In this document: positions 1 to 9,805 of the stretch, piece by piece
Numbering within the stretch: position 1 is the stretch's first letter
How the letters are laid out: every line of letters starts with the position of its first letter
Assembly: GCA_963817395.1 (NCBI GenBank)
Contig: CAWFOC010000004.1
Location: 248,001 to 312,000 of the forward strand
DNA: 64,000 nucleotides
Direction: 5' to 3'
DNA from: CAWGYQ01 sp963817395
GTDB lineage: Bacteria; Acidobacteriota; Vicinamibacteria; Vicinamibacterales; CAVPJW01
Notes under the pieces: generated by a model
What the model saw: the letters and a program-made list of their open reading frames with translations, nothing else
The model's database searches: none
Told to the model about the DNA's origin: nothing
Position numbers and translations under genes: made by a program

Positions 1-550
1 GAATCTGGCCGATTTCCACGCCGACGTTGAAGCTCACGATGTTGGCCACCAGGCCGTTCGCCGAGAGCCCGTACTCCTGAAGCTTGGTGGCGAGCCCGAA
101 GCCGTGAAAGAGCCCGAAAATCATGACGGCCGCCTTGGTGTTCGGTCGAAACCCGAGCAGCCGCTCGAAACCGCCCATGTTCTCGAACGCCTTGTAGACC
201 ACGGACAGGCCGATCACGGCATCGATGAGGTACGGACTCAAGTGAATATCGGCGAGCACGCCGCCGAGCAGGGTGATGCTGTGACCGAGCGTGAAAAGCG
301 TGACGTAGGCGACCACGTCCTTCAACCGGTAGAGAAAAAAGATCACGCCGATGAGGAACAGGATGTGGTCGTAGCCGGTCACCATGTGTTTGGCGCCCAG
401 ATACAGCAGGGGACCGATGGCGGCGCCGTTGATGGACTGAAGAAAGCTCCCGTCCCTTCGCGAAACGCCGTGCGCGAACAGGACGTCGGTCCAGAGCAGA
501 CCGATCAGGAACAGGAAAACCACGGCCGGCACCATGAGCCGTCTCGACAT
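1..550 (-). CDS. HupE/UreJ-family membrane protein, 3' part missing
   Basis: Reading the minus strand from an ATG at 550 gives an open frame to the window edge (183 residues seen). It starts with a signal peptide or first membrane segment and then carries motifs of the HupE/UreJ_2 family: GYDHILFLIGV, FTLGHSITL, GLFHGFGLA and FNVGVEIGQ. The conserved His residues in these segments fit the family, whose members are proposed metal (Ni/Co) or hydrogenase/urease accessory permeases. In Acidobacteria they are usually unlinked to urease, so the substrate is unknown. A GGAGG box sits 8 bases before the ATG. It is divergent from the quinone oxidoreductase gene. The C-terminus lies outside the window. 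Confidence 0.8.
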   Translation of the reverse strand, partial: MSRRLMVPAVVFLFLIGLLWTDVLFAHGVSRRDGSFLQSINGAAIGPLLYLGAKHMVTGYDHILFLIGVIFFLYRLKDVVAYVTLFTLGHSITLLGGVLADIHLSPYLIDAVIGLSVVYKAFENMGGFERLLGFRPNTKAAVMIFGLFHGFGLATKLQEYGLSANGLVANIVSFNVGVEIGQI

Positions 551-745
551 GCCAAACTCCTCCGACTGTTCACCCATCCTATCCTGATCGCCGAGGGTCT
601 GACGAAATCGCTGGGTTTCCGGACTGGCGTGACTGATCAGCAAGCTCGTCGAGCCCGGCCCTGCGATATTCTGGACGAAGCCACGGTAAGCGTACGCCAA
701 ACGAATGGTCTGATCGCCGGATAGCAGGCAGATGAGGGACCCGAC

Positions 746-1720
746 ATGAAGGCCGTGATCGTGAGAGAAGCAGGCGGGCCGGAGAAGCTCGAACTGGTCG
801 AGATTCCGACGCCGGTACCGGCGCGCGGGCAGGCGCTCGTGCGCCTCGCCGTGAGCGGGGTGAATTTCATCGATGTGTATTTCCGCACCGGCGCGTACCG
901 GGCTGAGTCGCCAGTGATGCTCGGCAGCGAAGGGGCGGGCATCGTGGAAACCGTGGGAGAAGACGTCACGGAGGTGGCGCCTGGCGATCGCGTGGCGTTT
1001 GCGATGGTTCGCGGGTCGTACGCCGAGTACGCGGCCGTCGCATCCAGCCAGCTGGTGAAGATTCCCGCGACGCTCGATTTTTCGGCGGCTGCGGCGGCGA
1101 TGCTTCAGGGTATGACGGCCCACTACCTGACCCACTCGACCTATCCGCTCCGGAGCGGTGAGACCTGTCTGGTACATGCGGCGGCAGGCGGCGCGGGCGG
1201 GTTGACCGTTCAGATGGCGCGCATGCGCGGCGCCCGGGTGTTCGGCACGGTGTCCACCGCCGAGAAGGCGGCCATCGCGCGCGAACACGGTGTCGAGAGC
1301 GCCATCATCTACACGGAGCAGGATTTCGAGGCCGAGGTCAAGCGCCTCACCCAGGGCCGCGGCGTCGACGTCGTGTACGACTCGGTGGGAAAGACGACGT
1401 TCGACAAGAGCCTGAACAGCCTGCGCCCGCGGGGCGTGATGGCGCTCTTCGGCATGTCGAGTGGCCCGGTGCCGCCGTTCGATGTCGGCATCCTGAACGC
1501 GAAGGGGTCGCTCTACCTCACGCGGCCGACCCTGGCGCACCACGTGCTGACCCGCGAAGAACTGCTTTGGCGCGCTGGCGACGTGCTGGGTGCGGTGGCC
1601 GCGGGCAAACTCAAGCTGCGCGTCGATTCGACCTTTCCGCTCGCCGCCGCCGCCGACGCGCATCGGGCGCTCGAGAGTCGGCGGACGGCCGGCAAGCTGC
1701 TGCTGTCGATTGGAAAGTAG
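746..1720 (+). CDS. zinc-independent quinone oxidoreductase (MDR family)
   Basis: The 324-residue protein is a full-length medium-chain reductase of the QOR/crotonyl-reductase branch. An N-terminal GroES-like domain (about 1-125) is followed by a Rossmann domain with AAAGGAGG at residues 145-152. The Cys ligands of zinc alcohol dehydrogenases are absent, as expected for NADPH:quinone reductases. The start follows a GAGGG box. It is first in a + strand run of at least six genes with gaps of 67, 70, 19, 62 and -4 bases, so co-transcription with the PrpD, MatC and Mo-hydroxylase genes is likely. The exact substrate cannot be read from sequence. Confidence 0.85.
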   Translation: MKAVIVREAGGPEKLELVEIPTPVPARGQALVRLAVSGVNFIDVYFRTGAYRAESPVMLGSEGAGIVETVGEDVTEVAPGDRVAFAMVRGSYAEYAAVASSQLVKIPATLDFSAAAAAMLQGMTAHYLTHSTYPLRSGETCLVHAAAGGAGGLTVQMARMRGARVFGTVSTAEKAAIAREHGVESAIIYTEQDFEAEVKRLTQGRGVDVVYDSVGKTTFDKSLNSLRPRGVMALFGMSSGPVPPFDVGILNAKGSLYLTRPTLAHHVLTREELLWRAGDVLGAVAAGKLKLRVDSTFPLAAAADAHRALESRRTAGKLLLSIGK

Positions 1721-1787
1721 CCCGCCACGCCTTTTCTGTTGTGCGCCAGTGAAGTACAGTCTGGGCGCAATGGGTCAAAGGAGCGAC

Positions 1788-3224
1788 ATGAGCGACCAGG
1801 CACGCGCGACGAGCGCAGTCGTCGATTTCATTGCCGGCGCGCGTTGGTCGGAGATGCCGTCCGACGCCGTCCACCTGGCAAAACGCTGCGTGATCGACGG
1901 TCTCGGCGTGATGCTCGCCGGCTCGACGACGCGCGGCAGCGCCACGCTGCGCGACTACATCCGTGGTCTTGGCGAGCGGGGAGAGGCGACAGTCTTCGCG
2001 CCGGATCTGTTTCGCACGGCGGCGGCGTCGGCCGCCCTTGCGAACGGAGCGAGCGGTCATGCGCTCGACTGGGACGATACGCAGCTCTCTTCGAGCCCGG
2101 AACGTATTTTTGGCTTGATGACGCATCCCACCGTCCCGCCGCTCGCCGCGGCGCTGGCGCTTGGGGAGCGCCACCGCGTGTCCGGTGCACAGCTGCTCGA
2201 AGCCTTCCTGATTGGGTTCGAGGTCGAGTGCAAGATCGCGGACGCCATCCATCCCAATCACTACAAGAAGGGGTTCCACTCGTCGGGCACGATCGGGACC
2301 TTCGGCTCGATGGCCGCCGCCGCCAGGTTGCTTGCGCTCGACGGGGACGCCGTGGCACACGCCCTGTCGATCACGGCCAGCATGTGTTCCGGCATCCGCG
2401 TCAATTTCGGCACCATGACGAAACCGCTGCACGTCGGACGCGCGGCCGCGAATGGCGTCATGGCGGCGGAGTTGGCGAAGCGGGGCTTCACCGGGGGCGC
2501 CGACGGACTCGACGGTCCGTGGGGCTTCTTTTCCGTCTTCAGCTTCGGCGGGGGGTTCGAGGCGGACCGTATCATCGGACAGCTGGGACGGCCTTACAGC
2601 ATTGTCAGTCCGGGTGTGTCCATCAAGCCGTACCCGTGCGGCGTGCTCGGGCATCCCAGCATGGATGCGATGCGCAAGCTCGTGACGACACACGACGTGA
2701 AACCCGAGCAGATTCGCGCCATTCGGCTGCGGGCCGGATCGAACATCCTCAATCCGCTGCGCTACCCGGTGGCGCACACCGAGCTCGAGGCAAAATTCTG
2801 TCCGGCGTTCATGCTCTCGGCTATCGCCCTCCGGCGCAGGGCCGGCGTTCATGAGTTCTCGGACGAGTTCGTGCGAAGCCGGCCGGTGCAGGAGATGATG
2901 GCGCGGACTACGACCGTGCTCGACCCGGAGATCGAAGCCCGCGGGTTCGAGAAGATTCGCAGCACGGTCGAAGTGGACCTGCTGGACGGCACGCGTCTCG
3001 TCGAACATGCCGATGAGCGGTACCGTGGAGGCCCGGACCGTCCGTTCACGCGCGACGAGCTGCACGAGAAGTTCACGGAATGCGCCGAGCTCGTGCTCCC
3101 CGCCTCGGCCATCACCGAAGCGCTCGGTCTCGTCGAATCGCTGGAGGACGTCGCCGACGTGACCGACCTCGTCAAAATTCTGGCCACCGCCGGCGTGGAT
3201 CGCGCCACGCCGCTGCCGGTGTAA
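1788..3224 (+). CDS. MmgE/PrpD family protein
   Basis: A 478-residue protein of the 2-methylcitrate dehydratase / cis-aconitate decarboxylase fold. It shows the family segments GHALDWDDT near residue 90, HPTVPPLAAALALGE, and the central SGTIGTFGSMAAAARLLALD, followed by TKPLHVGRAAANG. The ATG at 1788 is preferred over longer in-frame starts because AAGGAG lies just upstream and the N-terminus then matches the family. Members remove water or CO2 from tricarboxylates or act on related acids. Next to a MatC-like carrier and a 2-hydroxyacid dehydrogenase it probably handles an imported carboxylate. Whether it is a true methylcitrate dehydratase is doubtful, as no prpB or prpC is nearby. Confidence 0.85.
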   Translation: MSDQARATSAVVDFIAGARWSEMPSDAVHLAKRCVIDGLGVMLAGSTTRGSATLRDYIRGLGERGEATVFAPDLFRTAAASAALANGASGHALDWDDTQLSSSPERIFGLMTHPTVPPLAAALALGERHRVSGAQLLEAFLIGFEVECKIADAIHPNHYKKGFHSSGTIGTFGSMAAAARLLALDGDAVAHALSITASMCSGIRVNFGTMTKPLHVGRAAANGVMAAELAKRGFTGGADGLDGPWGFFSVFSFGGGFEADRIIGQLGRPYSIVSPGVSIKPYPCGVLGHPSMDAMRKLVTTHDVKPEQIRAIRLRAGSNILNPLRYPVAHTELEAKFCPAFMLSAIALRRRAGVHEFSDEFVRSRPVQEMMARTTTVLDPEIEARGFEKIRSTVEVDLLDGTRLVEHADERYRGGPDRPFTRDELHEKFTECAELVLPASAITEALGLVESLEDVADVTDLVKILATAGVDRATPLPV

Positions 3225-3294
3225 TCCGGCATCCACCGGCCTTGAGACCGACAGGAGCCTTCTCCAGGCGCTGCGTCCCGGCGCACGAGCCGCG

Positions 3295-4536
3295 ATGAAC
3301 CTCGCCTGGATCTCTATCGCTGCGCTCGTCGTGGCCGTCGCCCTCAGCTGCACGACCGCCGTCAACGTGGGAGTACTTTCGCTGGCGATGGCCTGGGTGG
3401 TCGGCGTCTATCTGGGCGGCATGTCGCTCGAGACCGTGCTCGAAGGGTTTCCGACGGCGCTCCTGGTCACTCTGGTGGGCGTCACGCTGCTCTTCAGCAT
3501 GGCCGAGACGAACGGGACGCTTGCGCGCGTCACGGGCCGCGCCGTGCGGCTCTGTCGCGGCAACGCCGGGTTGCTGCCCGTCATCTTCTTCGGCCTCGGC
3601 CTGGTGATTGCCAGCATCGGGCCCGGCGGCACACCCACGAGCGCGCTCCTGGCGCCGCCCGCCATGGCCGTCGCTTATCGTGCCGGCGTACCTCCGCTCC
3701 TGATGGCGATCATGGCCGGCAACGGCGCGCTGGCCGGCACCCTGTCGCCGTTCGCCCCGACGGGCATCGTGGCCAACAGCGTGATGCGCCGCATTGGCCT
3801 TGGTGGCGTCGAGTGGGAAACCTACGCGTACAACGCGCTGGCTCACACGCTCGTCGGCTTTGGCGGGTTCCTGGCGCTCGGGGGGTGGCGCCTGTTCAAA
3901 CGGGCCGCGCGCACGACGCCGGCGATGGAGCCGGCGACGGAGTCCATCGATGCGAGACACTGGCTGACGCTCGCGGGCATCAGCGTCCTCATCGTGGGTG
4001 TGGCCGGGTTCGGCATGCACGTCGGCATGATGGCGTTGTCGGTAGCCGCGATACTCACCCTGCTTCGAACCGTGGACGAGCAGAAAGCCATCAAGCACAT
4101 GCCGTGGGGCGTGATTGTCATGGTCACCGGCGTCAGCGTCCTGATCGCGCTCTTGGAAAAGACCAAAGGCATGGACCTCTTTGCTCTCGGCCTGGCCAAC
4201 CTGGCGACGCCGGTGTCGGTCGCACCCGTCGTGGCCTTCGGCACCGGTGTGATATCGGTCTACAGCAGCACGTCGGGCGTCGTGCTTCCGGCATTTCTGC
4301 CGACGGTCCCGGGTCTCGCCCAACACCTTGGCGGGATCGACCCGCTGCCAATTGCCTGGGCGATGAACGTCGGGGCGAGCCTGGTGGATCTCTCGTCGCT
4401 CTCGACCGTGGGCGCACTCTTTCTGGCAGCCGCACCCACAGGCACGGATACACGCGCCATGTTCAACGCGCTGCTCGCCTGGGGACTGTCGATGACGGTC
4501 GTCGGCGCCGCGCTTTGCTTCGTGATGTTCGGATAG
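3295..4536 (+). CDS. MatC-like dicarboxylate/malonate carrier (IT superfamily)
   Basis: A 413-residue polytopic membrane protein with about 10-12 hydrophobic segments. The N-terminal half resembles the MatC_N domain of malonate/C4-dicarboxylate carriers. The stretch IGPGGTPTSALLAPPAM followed by MAGNGALAGTLSPFAPTG, with its Gly/Pro/Thr/Ser-rich re-entrant loops, is typical of DctM/ArsB-type ion transporters. No separate binding protein or small TRAP subunit is adjacent, so it is probably a secondary symporter acting alone. It sits between the PrpD-family gene and the hydroxyacid dehydrogenase, which suggests it imports their substrate. The specific acid is not determined. Confidence 0.75.
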   Translation: MNLAWISIAALVVAVALSCTTAVNVGVLSLAMAWVVGVYLGGMSLETVLEGFPTALLVTLVGVTLLFSMAETNGTLARVTGRAVRLCRGNAGLLPVIFFGLGLVIASIGPGGTPTSALLAPPAMAVAYRAGVPPLLMAIMAGNGALAGTLSPFAPTGIVANSVMRRIGLGGVEWETYAYNALAHTLVGFGGFLALGGWRLFKRAARTTPAMEPATESIDARHWLTLAGISVLIVGVAGFGMHVGMMALSVAAILTLLRTVDEQKAIKHMPWGVIVMVTGVSVLIALLEKTKGMDLFALGLANLATPVSVAPVVAFGTGVISVYSSTSGVVLPAFLPTVPGLAQHLGGIDPLPIAWAMNVGASLVDLSSLSTVGALFLAAAPTGTDTRAMFNALLAWGLSMTVVGAALCFVMFG

Positions 4537-4555
4537 ATCTGCGGCCGGGAGAGTC

Positions 4556-5497
4556 GTGCGCGTCGCCATTCTCGACGACATCCACAACGCCTACGACGCC
4601 ACCACCGGGATTCGCCGGCTCCGCGAGCGGGCCGACGTTCAAATCCTGACGACGCCTGTCGGCGACCCTGCGGTACTCCGCGGCTTCGATGCCATCGTCG
4701 CGAATCGCGAACGTACGCGGTTCACGCGCGAGCTGCTCGACGCGCTTCCCGACCTCAGAATCATTGCTCAGACAGGCAATCATGCGGCGCACATCGATTT
4801 CGCCGCCGCCCGCGACCGGGGCATCGTCGTCGCGCGGGCGTCGGGTGGATTCTCGGTGGGAGCAGCGGAACTGGCGATCGGGCTCGCCATCGCGGTGATG
4901 CGCCAGATCGCTTCGCTGGACGCCGCCCTGAAGCGCGGCGAATGGCCGGCGCCGGCCACCCGTGTGCTGTTCGGCAAGACGATGGGGATCGTGGGGTTGG
5001 GGAGGGTGGGGAAGCACGTCGCGAAGCTGGCGGGCGCGTTCGGGATGCAGGTGATTGCGTGGGGCCCCCGGCTGAGCAAGACGGCCGCCGAGGAGGCCGG
5101 GACCTCGCTCGCTCCGCTCGACGAGCTGCTCGCGGTGTCGGACGTCGTTTCGATCCACGCCGCGCTGACGAAGGAATCGCGAGGTCTTCTCGGGGCGCGA
5201 GGCCTCGGTCTGATGAAACCGACGGCATGCCTGATCAACACGGCGCGCGGCCCTATCGTCGACGAAGCTGCGCTGTTGGCTGCCCTTTCGGAGGGGCGGC
5301 TCGCCGGGGCAGGGCTTGACGTCTTCGAGGAGGAGCCGCTGCCCGCCGGGCACCCGTTGACACGCCTTCCCAATGTCGTCCTGACGCCCCACATCGGATG
5401 GCCCACCGACTTGGGATACGCGCGATTTGCCGACGCCGCCTGCGACGTCCTGCTGGCGTACCTCGACGGGCGCGAAGTGCCGGGCTTTGACCGCTGA
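4556..5497 (+). CDS. D-2-hydroxyacid dehydrogenase, NAD-binding
   Basis: A 313-residue protein of the D-isomer-specific 2-hydroxyacid dehydrogenase family. The Rossmann motif GLGRVG lies at residues 147-152, and the catalytic triad is visible as Arg231 (INTARGPIVDE), a Glu in FEEEPLP near 260 and His279 (LTPHIGW). The N-terminal catalytic lobe is complete. The start is a GTG at 4556 with a GGGAGAG box close upstream; no earlier ATG is plausible. Only 19 bases separate it from the carrier gene. It probably reduces or oxidises a 2-keto/2-hydroxyacid product of the same pathway; phosphoglycerate dehydrogenase activity is less likely as the ACT domain is absent. Confidence 0.85.
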   Translation: MRVAILDDIHNAYDATTGIRRLRERADVQILTTPVGDPAVLRGFDAIVANRERTRFTRELLDALPDLRIIAQTGNHAAHIDFAAARDRGIVVARASGGFSVGAAELAIGLAIAVMRQIASLDAALKRGEWPAPATRVLFGKTMGIVGLGRVGKHVAKLAGAFGMQVIAWGPRLSKTAAEEAGTSLAPLDELLAVSDVVSIHAALTKESRGLLGARGLGLMKPTACLINTARGPIVDEAALLAALSEGRLAGAGLDVFEEEPLPAGHPLTRLPNVVLTPHIGWPTDLGYARFADAACDVLLAYLDGREVPGFDR

Positions 5498-5559
5498 CCA
5501 TCTTTTCCCGGCACCACCGACTGTGCGAGACTAGCGCATCTCCTCCAGAGGGCCCAGGC

Positions 5560-6024
5560 ATGAGCGTTGTCAACTTGGTAGTCAACGGCCGGCGCCAGAC
5601 AGTCGATGTGGACCCCGCGACACCCCTGTTGTACGTCCTGGCCGACGATCTCGAGCTGCGCGGACCGAAGTTCGGCTGCGGCCTCGGACAATGTGGTGCG
5701 TGCACGGTCCTCGTTGGCGGGCGGGCGATGCGGTCGTGCATCACGCCCGTCAGTGCGGTGAACGACGCGCAGGTTACGACGCTCGAGGGGCTCGGGACGC
5801 CTGAAAAGCCGCATCCCATTCAGCAGGCCTTCATCGACGAGCAGGCTGCCCAGTGCGGATTTTGTTTGAGCGGGGCCATCCTCACCGCCGTGGCGTTTCT
5901 GGATCAGCAGCCGAAGGCGACCGACGCGCAAATCCATCAGGCGCTTTCCACCGTCTTGTGCCGCTGCTTCGTGCACACGCGTATGTTCAAAGCCATCAAG
6001 CGTTACCAGGAAACATTGGCATGA
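5560..6024 (+). CDS. [2Fe-2S] small subunit of Mo-hydroxylase (IorA-like)
   Basis: A 154-residue iron-sulfur subunit of the xanthine oxidase family. All eight cluster ligands are present: Cys40, Cys45, Cys48 and Cys60 for the plant-ferredoxin type cluster, and Cys99, Cys102, Cys134 and Cys136 for the helical cluster. One small oddity is LCRCFVHTRM where CRCGTY is usual after the last pair. It has no signal peptide and would be carried out folded with the Tat-exported large subunit. Its stop overlaps the start of that subunit by four bases (ATGA), which implies translational coupling. No FAD subunit gene is present, as in isoquinoline 1-oxidoreductase (IorAB) systems. Confidence 0.9.
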   Translation: MSVVNLVVNGRRQTVDVDPATPLLYVLADDLELRGPKFGCGLGQCGACTVLVGGRAMRSCITPVSAVNDAQVTTLEGLGTPEKPHPIQQAFIDEQAAQCGFCLSGAILTAVAFLDQQPKATDAQIHQALSTVLCRCFVHTRMFKAIKRYQETLA

Positions 6025-8376
6025 GAATCACGCCAGAGGCTCGACGCGCACTGAATCGGGCGGGGTTCTCCCGCCGGGACTTCCTGAGAGGCGCGGGCGC
6101 GCTCATCGTCGCCTACAGCGCGGCGCCAATCGACCGCCTGGCATTCGCGCAGGGACAGTTCGGCACGCGCGTCCAGTCGGTCGACCCGAAGCAGCTCGAC
6201 TCCTGGATCGCCGTGGGCGCGGACGGGATGGTGACGGCACATACCGGCAAAGTCGAGCTCGGCCAGGGCATCTACACGGCGCAGATGCAGCTCGTCGCCG
6301 AAGAGCTTTCCGTGCCGCTCTCTCGCGTGCGGCTCATTCAGGCCGACACCTCGCTCACGCCCGATCAGGGGACGACTTCGGGCAGCCAGTCGACGCCAGT
6401 CAACTTCAACCAGGAGAGTCTGGCGCTGGCCGGGGCGACCGCACGCGACGCGTTGATGCGGCTGGCGTCGGAGCGTCTGGGCGTCGCCGCTGATCAGCTG
6501 ATGGTGTCGGACGGCGTGATCAGTGTCCGATCCGATTCTTCGAAGCGGGTCACCTACGGCGACCTGGTGGCGGGAAGGAAGTTCAACCTTCCGCTGAGCG
6601 AGGGCGCGAAGCGAAAGCCTCCGCGTGAGTGGAAGGTGCTCGGTACGTCTGCGCCGCGCACCGACATGGTGGCCATGGCGACCGGGCGGTTCGAGTTCGT
6701 GCACAACGTGCGCGTGCCGGGGATGTTGCACGGGCGGGTCGTGCGGCCCGCTTCGGTGGGCGCCACGGTGGTGAGCGTTGACGAGAGCTCGGTCAGCGAC
6801 GTTCCGGGTCTCGTCAAGGTTGTCGTGAAGAAGAATTTCGTGGGAGTCGTCGCGGAGAAGCAGTGGCAGGCGATACAGGCCGCGAACAAGCTGAAAGTGA
6901 ACTGGGCGCCCGGCGCCGCTCTGCCCAGCCAGAAGGGTTTCTACGATTCTCTGCGCACGCTGCCGGCGCGCGAAGCAATCATCGCCGATTCGAAGGACGT
7001 CGACGAGACGCTGGGCCAGATCGACACGCGTGTTCACGTCCACCTACCTCCATCCCTATCAGATGCACGGATCGATCGGCACGTCCTGCGCGGTCGCCGA
7101 CGTCTCGAACGGCAAGGCGACCCTCTGGTCCCCCACCCAGTCGGCCTGGCCGCTCAGGAGCGGCACGGCGATGGTGCTCGGCCTTGCGCCCGAGAACGTT
7201 CGCGTGGTCTTCACCCGTGGATCGGGATGCTACGGGATCAACGGCGCCGACACCGTTTCCTACGATGCGGCCCTCCTGTCGCAGGCTGTGGGCAGGCCCG
7301 TGCGCGTGCAGCTCTCCCGCAAGGACGAGATGGCGTGGGAGAACTACGGCAACGCGTACGTCATCGACCAGCGCATCGGTGTGGGTGCCGACGGCGGCAT
7401 CGCGGCGTGGGAATACAAAGCCTGGTTCACGAGTCTTGGCGGACGGCCGCAATACGAGCGGCCTGGGAACGTGATCACGGGAACGCTGGCAGGCTTCGAG
7501 CCGGTCGTCATCACGGCACGACGGCCGACCGCTCCCGAGGCGTTCGACAACGGCAGCAACGCCGCGCCTTCGTATGTCACCGGCTGCGTCGGGGAGAAGT
7601 GTGGAGGCACGGGCACGATCAAGAGCGAGCGGATTCTGGCGAACACGGTGCCCTCGCCGTTCTACACGGGTCCGCTTCGATCCCCCTCGCGTCTCCAGAA
7701 CACATTTGCGCACGAATGCTTTCTGGACGAAGTCGCCGCCGAGCTGAAAGTCGATCCGGTGGCGTATCGACTGCGGCACCTGAAGGACGCGCGACTCATG
7801 GCGTGTGTGCGCGAGGCTGCCAAGGCCGCGGGATGGGAGGCGCGTCCTTCGCCGCGCCCCAACCTGGCGGCGACCGGCGTGGCGCGCGGCCGGGGCATGG
7901 CGTGCGTGCTCTACGAGGGTGACAACGGCTACTGCGCGATGGTGGCCGAGGTCGACGTGGATCAGTCGTCGGGCGACGTGGTCGTGAAGCGCCTGGTGAT
8001 GGGCCACGATTGCGGCCCGATCTCCAATCCGGACGGCGTCCGCAACCAGATCGAGGGTGGCGCGCTGCAGGGACTGAGCCGGGCGCTCTCCGAAGAGGTG
8101 ACCTGGAACGATCGGAACGTCACCTCGATCGACTGGAGCACCTACCGCAGCCTGCCGCTCGGATTCGCCGCGCCCGCCATCGAGATCGTCCTCATCAACC
8201 AGACCGATGTTCCGGCCATGGGCGCCGGGGAGACCTCGATCACGCTGTCGGCTGCGGCGATTGGCAATGCCATCTTCGACGCCACGGGCGCGCGCCTGCG
8301 CGAAGTACCGTTTACGCCCGCGCGCGTGAAGGCCGCGCTCGCCGCCCGGACGGGCACGCCCCAGACGGCGCGGTAG
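6021..8376 (+). CDS. Tat-exported molybdopterin-binding large subunit (IorB-like), frame broken near 7028
   Basis: The ATG at 6021 overlaps the small-subunit stop. Residues 21-30 read SRRDFLRGAG, a twin-arginine signal. The protein then shows aldehyde oxidase/xanthine dehydrogenase Mo-domains: GKVELGQGIYTAQMQ, LHGRVVRP, a central HPYQMHGSIGTSCAV segment and the active-site Glu in GAGETSIT near the end. The frame shifts by +1 between about 7022 and 7032; deleting one base joins the two halves to 784 residues, normal for IorB-type subunits. The family oxidises N-heterocycles or aldehydes in the periplasm and passes electrons to cytochromes. The frame break is probably an assembly error because both halves are well conserved. 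Confidence 0.8.
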
Positions 8377-8389
8377 CCGTCCGTCACAA

Positions 8390-9805
8390 CTAGCCGGCGG
8401 CTTTCAGCCGATCGCTCTGCGTCCGGGCGCTGCTCGCGTTCGGAAGCGTGATGCGAAAGGTGCACCCCGGTCCGCGCGACTCTTCCAGCTTCAGCTGCCC
8501 GCCGTTGACTTCCACCGCCCACTTCGCGATCGACAAGCCCAATCCCGCGCCTTCCGCGCCGCCCTGCGGCGAGGCGCGATAGAACCGATCGAAGATCCGC
8601 GCAGCGCGTGCCGGGGCGATGCCCGGCCCCTCGTCGGTGATGTCGAGTGAGGTGCCGGTGGCGGACGTCGACACGCGAATGCGGATGCGGCCGCCTTCCG
8701 GGCTGTACTTGATGGCGTTGTCGACGAGATTGGTGATGGCCTGGCGCAGCACGAGCCGATCGCCCAGGCACCGGAGACCATCAGCGCCTTCGATCTCGAT
8801 CAGCTGCCCCTTTTCCTCGGCCAGCACACCGAGTTGCCCGGCGACCTCTGCGGCAAGCTTGCCGAGGTCGATGGCTTCCACCGTCAGCTTCGCCTGACCG
8901 CTCTCGACGCGCGACAGCGTCAGCAGCCGCTCGACGAGCAGTGAGAGCCGATCCACCTCTTCGAGCATGCTGCCGATGATGTCGCGGTAGGTCCGTTCAT
9001 CGTGACGATCGCGAAGGCCCACCTCGCCGACGCTCCGAATGGCCGTGAGTGGCGTGCGCAGCTCGTGCGACACGTCCGACGTGAAACGGCGCATCTGACC
9101 GAATGCCGACTCGAGGCGGCCGAGCGTGTCGTTGAACACGGACGCGAGCCGGCCGAACTCATCATGCGGATTGTCGACGGGGAGCCGGTCGCTCAGGTGC
9201 TCGGCCGTGATCGATCGGGCCCGGTCCGCCATGCGTTCGACCGGGGCGAGTGCACGGCGGGCGAGCGAATAGCCGCCGAGGCCGGCTGCGGCGACAGCGA
9301 GCGGCAGGCCGAGCAGCAGGAAGAGCCGGAGGTCGCGGAGCTCCTGATGCATGCCGGCCTCGGAACGGGCCACCTGGATCACCACCGGCTGCGTGCCGAG
9401 CCGCGATCGTCCGCTCAGCACGCGAAAGGTGGTCTGCGCGCCCGGCACCGCCGCGATCCGTCCGTCGGCGCGCCCCGCCAGGCTGGCACTGGTCTCGATC
9501 GGATACCACTCGGCGAGGCTGGTGCGGAACAGGAGCTCGCCGGTCGGGCTCCAGACCTGCAGCCACGGGCTGTCTTCGTCGCCGGGGTCGTGGTCGAACC
9601 AGGTGAACGACCCGTCGGGCTTCTGCTCCCACATCTCGGACGCCCAGCGAAAGTCGCTGCGCACGCGCTCGTCGAGCGCCAGCGACGAGCTGCGGTTGAT
9701 GAAGGCGAAGACACCTGCGGCATAGACGGCGAGCACGACGAGCATCGCCGCGACGTACCACAGCGTCAGTTTCACGCGGACGGTCGTCAGGCGCCGCACT
9801 TTCAT
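8390..9805 (-). CDS. sensor histidine kinase, HAMP-type
   Basis: A 471-residue membrane kinase. Segments 15-36 and 161-181 are hydrophobic and enclose a periplasmic sensor domain of about 125 residues. A HAMP linker follows (185-240), then the dimerisation domain with the phospho-acceptor His247 in SDVSHELRTPL, and the ATPase domain with the N box (NLVDNAIKYS), G1 (DEGPGIA) and G2 (GAGLGLSIA). The domain order and length resemble CusS/QseC-type kinases. Its start overlaps the stop of the response regulator by four bases, so the pair is coupled. The stimulus is unknown; linkage to DUF6152 and PepSY proteins suggests an envelope signal. Confidence 0.92.
   Translation of the reverse strand: MKVRRLTTVRVKLTLWYVAAMLVVLAVYAAGVFAFINRSSSLALDERVRSDFRWASEMWEQKPDGSFTWFDHDPGDEDSPWLQVWSPTGELLFRTSLAEWYPIETSASLAGRADGRIAAVPGAQTTFRVLSGRSRLGTQPVVIQVARSEAGMHQELRDLRLFLLLGLPLAVAAAGLGGYSLARRALAPVERMADRARSITAEHLSDRLPVDNPHDEFGRLASVFNDTLGRLESAFGQMRRFTSDVSHELRTPLTAIRSVGEVGLRDRHDERTYRDIIGSMLEEVDRLSLLVERLLTLSRVESGQAKLTVEAIDLGKLAAEVAGQLGVLAEEKGQLIEIEGADGLRCLGDRLVLRQAITNLVDNAIKYSPEGGRIRIRVSTSATGTSLDITDEGPGIAPARAARIFDRFYRASPQGGAEGAGLGLSIAKWAVEVNGGQLKLEESRGPGCTFRITLPNASSARTQSDRLKAAG

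Noticed and set aside
1611..3365. 584-codon minus-strand frame opposite the PrpD-family gene
   Set aside because: Arg/His-rich translation without motifs, fully antisense to a conserved gene.
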